Shown here in pieces: positions 1 through 12,200 of a DNA stretch of 64,000 nucleotides. A model generated the notes under the pieces. That model did no database searches, was not told the origin of the DNA, and was given only the letters and a program-made list of their open reading frames with translations. Origin of the DNA: Cyanoderma ruficeps (Eukaryota > Chordata > Aves > Passeriformes > Timaliidae); contig VZDJ01000594.1 in assembly GCA_008694505.1 (NCBI GenBank), forward strand, positions 8,705,581 to 8,769,580, in the 5' to 3' direction. The first letter of the stretch is position 1. Each line of letters opens with the position of its first letter. Both the position numbers and the translations under genes were made by a program.

Positions 1-2900
1 CCATTTGCGAGCCAGATAGTTTCCTGTAAAAAGCAGTTCTGTATTTTCTGTCCCTGAGCAGCTCTCAGTCCCTGCCTGCCCTGGCACTTGCCGGCAGTGC
101 AGGTGGGGCGGCTGCACGGCTGGGGCCAGCCCTGTCCCGCGGCCCAGCTGGGAGAGGGGCGGGGATGGCAGCTGCGAGTTCCCGCAGCCACAGCCCCGCG
201 CCGACACGCTCCGAGGGCGGCTGGGGCAGCGCGGCACCGGCGTTCCAGTTAAAACCTCCAGGGGACTGCAGCTGCGGCGAGCTTCCCTGTAAGCAGCTGG
301 CCCCAGAGAGCTTTTAACAGAGAATTCCAGATGCAAATATCTATTGCCATCTACTGGAAATGGCATTATATACCTACCTTGTGTTAGTCAGGTAAGCCTT
401 TGGTCATTCCTTCCTGAAAGCAAATACAGTGACACCTTATTGAAAGATAAACATTCTATTGTGAGTGTTGGGTGAACCCATTCCAACCTTCAGGAGGTCT
501 TCCTTTACAAATACAGCATGAAATGGGCTCTGCTTCTACTAAATCCCACAGAAAATCGAGCGACCACTAATGACCATCTGCACTTCACACTTAAGTAAAG
601 CCTGCTGTTCAAGAGAGTAATCAGCTTTCCTGAATTCATCTCCCTAAATCTGGTAACTCAAGTATCTGGTAAAATCAGCAGGGAAGCCCCTGCCTGAGGG
701 TTGAGAAATCCTGGGAATTTTCAATAAATTTTCACCTCCAACCTGGCCTGCTGTATCTTGGTTCTGATCTGACACCCAAATGTCAGCAAGTTCTAATATT
801 ACAGTCAAAATGTGCTAAGAAGCCATGTTTTTAGCACCTAGTAATACCACATAATGAAGAACAGTCACGCTCATTAACTTTTCATTGTGAAATGGGATTT
901 TTATCAGTGCTATAAAAACAAGCAAACAAAACCCCAACTGTTTTCTGTTACACTGGCAGTTGCATTTGTTCATTATACCTGCTAATCAGCAATTAGTTTA
1001 ATGCCAGCATAACTGGAATGGAATAATGGCTCCAGATGCTATGACAAAGAAAGTTCTCATTCCTTAAAAATGGATCTTTGGGAATAGAAGGAAGGGACGG
1101 TGCCTCAGAGAAAACAAAATTCTCTGCCAACATATAAACCGAAGAAATGATGCAACAAAAAATTTTGTATGTGCACAACAACCTGAGTTAAAAACCAAGC
1201 AGTACTTGAGGCATTCATAGCAGCTTCCCTGCCTATCAATGAGGTGAAAAGACAGGTCTAAGGGTTTTTCTAGACACTGTAAGCAAAATAAAACCTGGTT
1301 TTATACCTAAAACATAGTAGCTCTATTTTTAAATCACTGATTTTAAATGGGAAAGGACCGCTCTTCATCTTTTCAGAACGGTGCACTGGATGCTAACACA
1401 AGCAATTCTTGGTGGTAGGCAAAGGCTGTTTGCTGCTCATGTTCATAAATACCTTCTTCTTCCCTGAGTGGGGAGGGAAGGGAATTAACTGCAAAGCACC
1501 AACCCTGGAGCCTGCACACCAAAGGCTTCACTTCAGACAATCTAAGACACAACTCTTCACTGCCCATTGCAGTTTCATTCTCTAATTCTTCTTGGTTGTA
1601 TTGTGCACAATTTTCTTAACTAATACTCCAACAATTTAAAAAGAAAGTAAGATATCCAGTTCCTTTTTTCTTGGTCATAAAATCTGACACTAAATAACTT
1701 CTTTAAAAACGTAACATTTTGGTATGAAATGCCCAAGAAAATTTGCCTGGGCCAACATTTCATAGCACAGCAAAGCTCTGCCAATTCCCAAATCCAGCAA
1801 CACAAGAGCATTGCAACCTCTCTGCCATTAAGGCCTGATTACAACTACATCTATTTGTACATTATAAATCATCATAAGTAACTGTCATATAAAAATAAAA
1901 CCCCAGTGTATGTGATGCTGCTCCTCTATGGTTGGTTGGGGTTTGCTGGTTGATTCACCAGCTTTAGGAGCATACAACTGTTCTCTCAACTAGATCAGAG
2001 GTTTTATCCCAGCACAAAAGCACCCAACCCATAAAGCCCAAAGAATCAACACAATCCCTCTATTTCTTGTTTAAGCTAATCAGACTGATTTATTATTTTC
2101 CTGTCACCAGTTGTCTGTCTCAGGTTTGAGCTAATTATTTATCCATTTCTGAAAGGAAGGAAGAACATTTAAAAAGAACACTATTCCAACAAGTGCAAGT
2201 CACTCCATTTACTCACCAATCCGTTCTCTTTCAACCCTTCCAGAGTCCAAACACATGAACTGTGCAAGAATCCTGGGTTTAGTGGCAGAACTTTTTGAAT
2301 AATTACCAAAAAATGAATCCTATCTATGTAAACCAATTTCAAAGAATAATTAAAAGAAAAGCCATGAATGAAAACCCCTTAAAGAACTTACAGCACAAGA
2401 CAGAGCGCCATGGGTGAAGCCAATCCCCAGAAACTGAGTTTCCAGGTTACATTTTAATTAAGAAAACATTCAACATGTACGTCAACGTGAAACGAAACAT
2501 TCCAAAATTTAGTACCTTACATATTCCACATCTAGTCTGCTAATATGCAATAGCATTATTATTACTTAAGTAGCCTATTCCCTACTGCCTCACAAAGGCA
2601 AAACTGACCTTGGAAGCGAAAAGCTTGCAGGATATGCAGGACATACTCTACACATTCCTCCATTAACGTACAAATGTGCTTCCACATTACCATCAGATAA
2701 TGTGATCATGTAATACCATCAGATAATTCCACATCAGATTATCTCCATGAATGTATGAACAAAGCTTTTTTATGCCACCAGTCACATTCTACATACATTT
2801 CACTGCATGGATATGCTTCACTCTCCTCCTCCAGTCCCATATTCTTTTGTGTCCTTTTCAAGAAAATAAAAAAATAATTTAAAAAAAGGTTCGACCACCA
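1..2900. other. Intergenic sequence downstream of SEC22A
   Basis: I see no coding exon here on either strand. Positions 60-300 are GC- and CpG-rich; the remainder is AT-rich. In human the next gene in this direction is ADCY5, convergent with SEC22A. I could not recognise any ADCY5 coding sequence, so it must start further left. Confidence 0.5.
100..260. promoter_or_regulatory. Small CpG-rich patch of unknown role
   Basis: About 17 CpG dinucleotides by eye in 160 nt, far above the surrounding AT-rich DNA, with GC-box-like GGGGCGG. It is cut by nothing visible and falls back to background near 300. It could be a small promoter or enhancer island. No transcript can be assigned. Confidence 0.35.
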
Positions 2901-2909
2901 AGTGTAAAA

Positions 2910-3069
2910 TGTCCACAGGCATCTTACATTGATTTATTAAAAAAAAACCAAACCAAAAACCAAAAAAAAACCAAGCTCCATTCAGACAGTTTCTTCTTTT
3001 GGAGAACAGCTTTACATTCCTGAGAGTAACTAGTGGAACAAGACTTTGGTGTCAGTGTTCCAGGACTTG
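2910..3069 (-). other. SEC22A: Probable SEC22A 3'UTR
   Basis: On the minus strand the sequence after the stop is T/G-rich. A clean AATAAA lies about 130 nt downstream (plus-strand TTTATT at 2934-2939), followed by a GT-rich stretch. That fits a short 3'UTR ending near 2910-2920. A second AATAAA at 2089-2094 could serve a longer form. The end is inferred. Confidence 0.5.
2934..2939 (-). promoter_or_regulatory. SEC22A: Candidate SEC22A polyadenylation signal (AATAAA)
   Basis: A canonical AATAAA on the minus strand, 131 nt past the stop codon. It is followed within 30 nt by GT-rich sequence of the kind that often lies downstream of cleavage sites. Confidence 0.5.
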
Positions 3070-3270
3070 TCAGACGTTGTAATCAGGGGACTTTCCCTGT
3101 GGCTGTCGCAGTCGGATTTGTAAGGTAGAAAAAGCTCCCACAGTCACATGGAAGAAGAGCTGCCACAGGTTGCGCAGCTCATAAAGATACATGTTACACA
3201 GGCAGATCAAGCCAAAAGTCAGGAAGGATTTGGCATTCCTCCAGCCTGTGTAGTACACAAACAGGTAACA
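3070..3270 (-). CDS. SEC22A: SEC22A terminal coding exon 6
   Basis: This exon has 66 codons plus TGA. The acceptor is atttcctgacag. It opens with [20 protein letters not shown], continues through the third and fourth hydrophobic segments ([20 protein letters not shown], then [13 protein letters not shown]), and ends [14 protein letters not shown]. The human tail, as recalled, ends KAPDYDV. Confidence 0.96.
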   Translation of the reverse strand, partial: CYLFVYYTGWRNAKSFLTFGLICLCNMYLYELRNLWQLFFHVTVGAFSTLQIRLRQPQGKSPDYNV

Positions 3271-6200
3271 CTGTCAGGAAATAAAAAAGAAATCAGGTTA
3301 CCTCATGGAAAATAACTTCAACTGAAAAAAAACTACCTGGTCACTGACAAATCACAGTCCAAACAAAGGAAAAGTCTGACTCAAACATGGAAGAACCAAG
3401 TACCAATTCAGCAGTCATGGAAGGATGAAGAGTACCTGGTATCAATATAAGGTTAACTTTGCTTACATTAACCCCTCTCTGACAACAGTTCTCTCATAAT
3501 AATTAATTACAGCCTGCAATGAGTGGCCTGTGACAAAAGACAGTGGATGCTCCTGGCAATCTCTGGTCCAAATAAACTCTGTTCTACTCAGGCAGTGGAG
3601 AAGCAACAGGAGAAGTCTTGTTCACGAATGCAGTGGGAAGGACAGGACAATACCCAGAGCTCAGCACAAGCCAATCCCCCAGACACCGCCCAGAGTCCTG
3701 CCAGGGGTGATGCTGAGGGTTCCCTGGCAGATGCCGAGGCCCACAGCCACTGCCCTGCTTCAGCTGCTGCAGGACTGACCACAGCTGCAGAGGGACACTA
3801 CTCTGCTGTAATTCTACCACATTTTAGGCAATGTTCTGCACACTGTGGTGTAACACAGCCTGTCAGGACTGCCCACAGTTCCCTACTCAGCATTCTTCTT
3901 ATGGTAACTGGAAATCTGTTCTTTTGCCTTAGTTTCTATCTCTAAAAGGACACAGCTTTTTACCCAGACATTATTTTTATTTTTTCTATTGTTTGAACTA
4001 CTCTCTTAACTCCTACAAAATAAAAAAAATTCCTTTGCTCCTTCCCTGGAATCAGGCCATTTCTGCTGAAGGAAGTTTTTTTCTGAGTTTTAAGGTACAT
4101 AACAATAGTATTTATGCTTACTTTCTATTCTGTTCCTAGTGGATTTATAACTATGGTCACACAGATTTAACAGCATCCATCATCAGATTATCGAAGTGCC
4201 ATTTCTGATCTTCCTAGGCATTTGCCATGTTTTATCAGTCAAAAACACTCTATTTTCTTTCCATTTTTCATGTTCCTCAAAAAAGGGCAACTGAGCAATG
4301 CAATTTATTGAGATTACTTTATATTCTATTTAAATTCTACCACTTTGTTATAGAGCATGCATTTCCACTGCAAGTGTGGCTGAGAGCAGCAAAGCTATTT
4401 GTAGTGTCTGGATATGTAAATATTGTCAGAGAGGTGAGGACTAGCACTATCAGTAAGATTTGTATGTCCTTCCTTCAAAGCAGAGTACAACTAGAGATGA
4501 ATAATCTGCATGTTTCAGAATCTAGACAGAAGTGTTCTGAACCTGCTTGGCCATTGTGAGCAGAGTAAATGCAACCTACTTGTGCTATAAACTTTACAAA
4601 TCATATCTAAAAGAGCAATTAGTTGGTACTGGTATCTCAGCAATAAGAATTGTGATAATTTCCCAGTGTTGTCACTTCCACTGACAATGTACGAACAAGT
4701 GTGACTGCTTCCAAGATTAAAATAAGAGTCAGGATATGCTTCATCAAAATGATTAATAAAGGCTTGAAAACAGTAGTTTAAAAATGTTACTATAACATGA
4801 TGTCACATGATGTCACATGACTGTGAATTTTACTGAAGAACTGTTTAAAATTAATTCTGAACCATATCTTTCATTGGTCTAGCTCTGAACTACTGGATGT
4901 GCCCCGTACAGAACAGATGAAAAGGCCAAAACACCACAGTTTTAGCAGCTTACTGTAACAAGTACTCTTAGGAAACTCCAGAGGATTGTTTTTCTACTAC
5001 TAAAGGGAAGTGTTACCATGTCAGTGAGCCTAAAACATCCTATTCCTTGTAAGTCCTGTTCCTTTCCCTGCACACCTGAGATATAAACATTTCTTGGGAA
5101 CTAGAGACACACTGCTGTGTTGTTATTAACAGAACGAGACAATACAGCGTGATGGACACCTGGTGGGTGAATGACAGGGAAATGTGCTGTCATGCAGCAC
5201 AGGGAACTCATGTCCTGAGCTCTTAACTCAGCCAAAGCACATCAGAACATGCCAGAGAACCAACATCCCTCAACTCTGAAAACTGACTGATCACACNATT
5301 ATTTAATGCAGAAGCTGATGGAAAGTCAACAAGTGGTGAGAACACAAGTCACACTGCCACATTTTGCTAGAGACAAATTGTAGAGAATGAAGATTACAGA
5401 TAACCTGAACAAAAGACTGATAGAAAGGCATTTTCTTATATTATTGTCTGACACAGTACTAAACACTGGCACACAAGCTGCATAATACTCCACAAGTCTA
5501 AGATTAAAAGTCAAAGTAATAATAATAACAGCGACTGAGCATGAGAGACAGACACAGGCTAATGTAACAGCAGTGTCACTGAATGACAGATGCCAGTGGG
5601 CTCCTTGCTATAAATTATAAAGGAAAGTCAAATTCAGATATGGAAAACTGACATACAAGGAAAGCAAGGGGAAGTGTCAGGCAGGAAAACAGCGCAAAGT
5701 GGCCACAGGCTTTGGAAAGGAAGGAGATGCACATTAAAGTACAAAGTGAGGAAAATTCCAGGGCGCAGTGCTTAGGTATTACTGTGTTTACTTCAAATCT
5801 GCCCAGAGGAAGAAGCAGTAAGCTATTTATTCAGATAGTTAAGTCTACTTGAACTGTGAAACTATTAGTTCAAGAAAATAATATAACCTCTACTGCTTGT
5901 GACTTTAGAGATAATTGTCTTAATTAAATGTCTTAATCATCCAGCTGGAGAAAAAATCCTGTCAAACAGAAGTTCTTTGTATCAATCTACTACTACATGG
6001 TAGTTTATGATTAATGAAAAAAAAACACAGCAGAAAATGTTTTTTATAATTACCCTGTTCAAGTATCTGTGACATTTAAGAAAACATGGTGACACTTATG
6101 CATGACTGGGTAACGTTTCTAAACTCTCGTGAATTATGCAAACAGAAAAACACACCTGGTACAAACAGGCTGCCGTTCCAAGAAAAAATGCAATAACATA

Positions 6201-9200
6201 GCTGAAATCTTCACCTTCATTCTGCAAGAATACAACAAAAGGCCATGTTTTACAATGAAACAAGTGAAATACCAGGCATTTACTGTATGAAAGTTATGAA
6301 TTATTGCATGTTAAAATAATTTTACACAGGGATTTAAAGCAATTCCTTTACCACGCTAAACTGAGAATTAGGATTAATCAGTGCTTACTGACATATCTGC
6401 AAAAAAAAAAATCTAGAGTCTGACCAAAATGTTTATTCACAACAAACAACTCTTGCCAAGATTTTCAAAAGCTTTAAAGAAGTCCTGCTGTAACACTGAA
6501 TATTTACCTTCTCCAGATGCCTTTGAAAATTCCAGTCTAAACACGGGTAACTACCTTTAATAGCAACTTTGTACAATTTGCCTTCCTGAAGCTTCACAAA
6601 ATGGAAACGAGGTAACAGGAGAGGACCCAAACTGGCCACTAGGGTGGGGTAAAACTCTACACAGAGAATAACGAAGGCAGCTCCGTGCTCGTGCAGCGAG
6701 AGCAAACAGCAGCAAAATTTATCAGACTTGGAAAATAAGGTTCTCTTGAGGAAAAGATGGAAAAATTTACTTGAAGTGACAAGTAAATGTGTTTAGAAAA
6801 CAAAACAAATCCTTTCAGTTATTCAAACAGGTTGTCATAATTCCTACAGAGCTAAGCAGAGTCAATTTCCATACTCAATAACTATTCTAACTACATTTCT
6901 AGCAAACCTCTGCAACCACCAAAAACTTTCCAATGAAAACAATGGGCATTCATGCAAATGTTTGTCCTTGAGAGCAAATATCACTTGAGAAGATGGTGGT
7001 CCATTCACAAGTACAACTTGTGTCTGCTTAGAGTATGTTCAGTGTGAAGCATTTCCATGCCCTGTGCTGACCAGGAAAAACTTTGCATGTCTGCACAGAA
7101 AAGTTCCATACACAAGGCAGTAACTTCTACCCAGAGAGTCTCTGTCCCAGTGCCACTGCATATTTGTTGGAGCACAGTTACAGATTGTAACAGAATTTTA
7201 TTAACACCCAAATAAAACCACTGATTATAAAGCAAACAGTAATTCAAAGAGACGTTTTTGAATGACTTCTCAGAACACGTTCCATTAATTGTGTTTTGGA
7301 TTACTTCTCCCTAGACTTGTGGATTTTTCCATAATAAAGTAAATGAAGAGAAATTTTAATGGATTTTTAGTGTGCCTCATTTGTCAGAAACAAAAATTAT
7401 CTTCCATCTGTACTGCAATCTATTACCTCCAAATGTAATAACATAGAGAATAAAATTAACTGGATGTCCTGTCATCACTTAAATAGATAATCTAACATTG
7501 GCGTTATTTTTAAAAGATCAGCTGCAGAAAGGTAATAAAATAAGTTTTAGCAACATTACACTAACCAACAGAAATCTGTTCAGTGCTATTTGCACTACAG
7601 CATACTTTAAAGTCATTCCTATTTATAAACTCAGAGAATTGTGCAAAACACAGAAAAACCTCATTAGAGATAAAATAGAGATGTAGGTTCACTTGGTCTT
7701 TCTCTAAAAAACAAACTCAAAATGAAGGACCCAGCATGGAACATTTTCATTAACCTTGTTATCTATCCATTAGTCTTCACAAAATGCTGAGATCAACAGT
7801 ACTGTTTATTCAATTCTATCAATACTATGTAAGATAACTGCAATACAGCTATTCTTCTTTACTGTATTTCCCTAAAAAAAAATCTATTAGGTATCAAAAA
7901 CATTGCAGTTGGCTGCTGAAAGACCTAGAGACCAAGACGTACAAGGAGCAGCTGAGGAAACTGGGGCTGTTTAGCCTGGAGAAGAGGAGGCTCAGGAGAG
8001 AATTTACTGCTCTCTTCAACTACCTGAAAGTGAGCTGTAGCAAGGTGGGGGTTGGGCTCTTCTCCCAGGTAACAAGGGGTAAGATGAGAGGAAATGGCCT
8101 CATGTTGCACCAGGGGAAAAATTTCTTCACTGAAAGGGCTGCCAAGCTGCCCAGGGAAGTGGTTGAGTCACCACCCCTGAAAGAATTTTAAAAGCCTTGT
8201 AGATGTGGCACATTGGAACGTGGTTTAGTGAACTTGGCAGTGCTGGGTTATGGTTGGACTCAGGCCTTTTCCAACCTAAACGACTCTGTGAAGTCCAGCT
8301 ATGCTTGAATAAAAAGACTATCTACCATCCAAGCAAGAGGATTACCATTTTCTCTCAGAAAACTTCCATGGGCTTTTTAGTTTCCATGTCTATCACCACA
8401 ATAACAGCCATTAAATGGTAAGGAAGTCTCTGGGGTTTTTTTGTGGCAACACACATGAACTTTCTGTGCATGCCTGCCAAGTACTACCAGCATATCCACC
8501 TGGATTGCTTGAAAGCATAAACGATTATTAGTGACACTGTAGCACTTGGGGGAATACACCAGCACAAGAAATGGAACAGAAAGAAACTGAAAGGCTACAG
8601 GGAGAGTCATAGTAGAGATTTTACAAAAAAAAAAAGGGGTTGGGGAAGGTTGTTTGGTATGGGGAGTTTAGAAGAAATCACTTGACAACTTTCTGACACC
8701 AATCCTTTCAATACATAATGAGAAATAAGGTTTATTTAATACAAACAGAAAACCCACAGAAGTTGTCTAAAAATTTTACAAAACCTGTTTAAAGATTCCC
8801 GCTCTGTGGATTTTTCAAAAAAACTGCCCAGATTTTCAAAGCTGTTCATCATTTCACTCAAGTGTTTTTAAATAGCATCTATAGAAATGAAACACCTCAC
8901 ACCCTGGCATAAATTTAGAAAACAGAACATTATGTTCACATCCTCACTGCTACCAAGGTACCAGGGAAGGAGCTGCTGGCCACCCACCTTCCACTGCTGT
9001 TGAAGCTCAGCCTCAGTGAATGAGGCAGCACACTCAAGGAGGATGCACAGATCACAAACAACAGGTTCTGGAACAGAGGCCTGGCCTCACAAACAGTGCT
9101 TCTGAAATAAAACTGGCACAACTCAGCTCATACTGCATCTTCTAAAATGAAAACTGTGATTGCTACGATGCATAACTTTTAAATTCATAAACGTGCAATA

Positions 9201-12200
9201 CCTGGAGAAGGCTTTCTATGGCATGGAAGCCACGGATTAAATTCAAAGCTCCACATAACAGACTAAGCACAAATGAGACAATTCCTGGCAGAGTCACAGG
9301 TTCCAGACGCTGATGAGGAGCTGCAAAGCAGATCAAAAAAAGATATCACAGGTCAAAGCAGTGCCTTCAGAAATTCAGTAAAATAATAATCTCATTTGTC
9401 AGTGGCTTCTAGCTCAAGAGATCACTGAAGCAAATCACAAAATGTCATTTCTGTTTTCTAAAAAGACAAAACACTGTACATGTTTCAGCACAAGGGTTAG
9501 CAAAAAGAAAACTTTCCTCCAGTTCACATAAATATTGTCTTGTTATATTTAGTCTTTATCTCAATACGTCCCATTTATTCAGTATGGTACTGATGGCTGC
9601 TCAAACATGCCAGGAAATCAATAGTAAAAAATTCACTTGCTAGTGAAATCTGTCCATAATTAGTAACCACCTAATAATCACATACTTAAGAGCTTTTTCA
9701 CAACCTCCACTCCTCTTTAACACTAATGCACTAGTGAGCTACAGAGACTGATTTTGTTTGCTGAACAGAACACTGAGGCAAAGTTATCCCAGTCCTCTTC
9801 CTTAAAAACACAGTGAATGCCACTAAAGACACACATAAAGAAACAGCTCTGAAACTCAGCTGGGATCTCTAGTAGAATCTTATAGGGACCTTCCAGATTG
9901 TGCTTAGCCCTCTTATAAGTACAACACATTAAAATTAAAACACTCTTTCCGTGCACACCCTCTTTTTCAAACTTATCTAGGGTCACAAGTATGCAACAGT
10001 TATGTATGTTCCTCATTACTGCCCCTTTCCATAATGAATAACAGAAAGCAAATGTGAAAAAACAATGCAAAACTCTTAACAGTCTGAGCAACACTGGGAT
10101 AACAATGGGACCACTGAGCTGTACTCCAATCATCCTGTTCAAATCAACCAAGTGTAAAGATGTGAACAATGAGGTTAATGAACTGTAACATTAATAGAGC
10201 GAGGGGTGTCAATCCCGGTTGTTTGTATTGGACAGATCCAGGAAAAAAGTTTTTCAAACAGTTTATGAAGTTACAGAACCTAAAAAAGCCCCAACAAAAG
10301 CTATTTCACATTGATAAGCTGGCAGGGCTGTCTAATTATGAGTCTACAATAAGACAAAAATAAAATACAGGATGAGTTCAGTTAATTCATTTGTGCTGAA
10401 TTTAATAGTGTATAATCAGTTGTTTGGTTTTTATTTTAAACAAAAGCATAAGCCATGTTTAGCTTTGAGAGCTCACTGCTTTTCTAACTGTAGGGCACAT
10501 TACTCCCAGAAATCACTCAGTTAAGGTTAGATATGCTACATGTGCTATTTGCATACCAAACCACTCTTTTTCAATGACTCCCAAGTGGTTGTTCTGTTTT
10601 GGCTTTTTTTAAACCATCTCATCTGGAGAGTGGCAAAAAGCTGAGGGTGTATATGACTGTTTTTAGCCAAAAGTAATTCCATTTTATTAACTGGTGGATA
10701 AAATTAGTTCACTGCTCTCCACTTGCAGCTCTCCAGAAAATCATCTTTTCCTCATGTATTGGGTAACTTAAAATCCTCGTGTGCTAAAACAGCATCTAAA
10801 AAACCTCTTTGAGAGCCATGGGCAGAGAAGTAAAGAGTCTGGTCAGTTAAATCAACACAGTCCATGAAGGTTCATAAAACAGTAACTTCTCTCTTATTAA
10901 AATATGAAAACAAAAATTCCAAAAAACATAAAGGACATTATGTACCATTACTAATGTCATTAAACTCTCCAGGGCTCAACAAATTTTAGTGTTACAATCA
11001 AAGCAACAAGAATCATTTATATAGAAAAAGATCGAGGCAAAACCAAATGAAGAAGGAATGTCAGAGAAGGCAGGGCAAATAGCAATTGACTTTGAATTGC
11101 TACATCCATCAATCTTAGAAATACGATTAAGTGCCATATCAAAAATTCTCAGTTCAAATAAAGCACAAATCCTGAATTTAATGTTTACATTTAAATGAAA
11201 ATTCAGGAAATTTATATGACAAACTACATTACTTGTAAGAAAGTTTATTTAGAACTAAAACATTAAAAAAAAACCCCACCAAGCGCATGGAGTATACCAT
11301 CAAGCAAAAAATAACTTTGATCTGACAACTGTTTCTTCACTGAAAAAAAGCTCAGAAAATAGTAATTATATCCTAACCTGAAACATCACACATCAGCACG
11401 CTGTGACCCTATTTCTAATGCCTGCCAACACCTACATGTACCTTTTCAGAAGATTCTATCCATAATCTGCCCACTTCATGCTTCCCACATGCAGAATTAC
11501 CCCTGTTCCTCACTGCACTGCACAACTCTGAGAGGGAAAAGGGCTGCTGCTGCCAGCAGTGCCAGCACAGCAGGCCTGGACTGCACACCCAAGGACAGCA
11601 GGGGACAGCAAGGGACAGCCACTGCTCCCCCACGGCCCAGGCCAATGCCTCCAGCGCTGCCATGCTGCACAACAAAACAAAACCTGCACCCACCTAACTT
11701 CCCACCTCTGGATGATCTCCAACTTCAGTTAACACAGTTCACTTCACAAAGTCCTGCTTTTTAACAGTACAGCACATACAGGAAATTCCACCAGGCAAAA
11801 CATCTTTTTGTGAGGATCTGTCCTTAGAGCAAAGGGGAAAGCTGAAGTCCAGCCAACTGAGTGGGCAGTAAACATCCAGAGAAAGGTCTTTTCAAGGGTG
11901 GGGAGAAGTGATGAATGTAAAGAACTACAGAACCATTAGCAGACTTCCTAAAAAAGACACTGTTATTCAACAGCATCTAAAATGTGAAGAGCTGAAGAAG
12001 TAGCAAAGTGCCAGCCTCTCATAATGTACAGCCCTTTGATGGTGAGTTTCTACAGCAACTCACGGAAGGAAGTGGATAACTGAACAGAGATCTATGGAAT
12101 TCAGAGGAAGAAGAAAGTTAAAAGTAATTGAAAGAAGCAGAAAGAATAATGACATGGAAAGAAAAGAGGACAACAGAATTCCTTCTGTAAGAAGTTGTGG

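Noticed and set aside
1..2900. ADCY5 terminal exon
   Set aside because: Expected nearby from human gene order, but no adenylyl cyclase catalytic sequence could be recognised on either strand.
3523..3945. A 140-codon open frame on plus in a SEC22A intron
   Set aside because: No recognisable similarity. Alternative frames over the same stretch are also open, so this looks like local GC content.
7925..8110. Short open frame over the CR1 fragment on minus
   Set aside because: Explained fully by the CR1 element, which reads on the other strand.
9723..10169. A 148-codon open frame on minus in a SEC22A intron
   Set aside because: It falls between two SEC22A exons whose protein is contiguous, with no recognised domain and no reason to call an exon.
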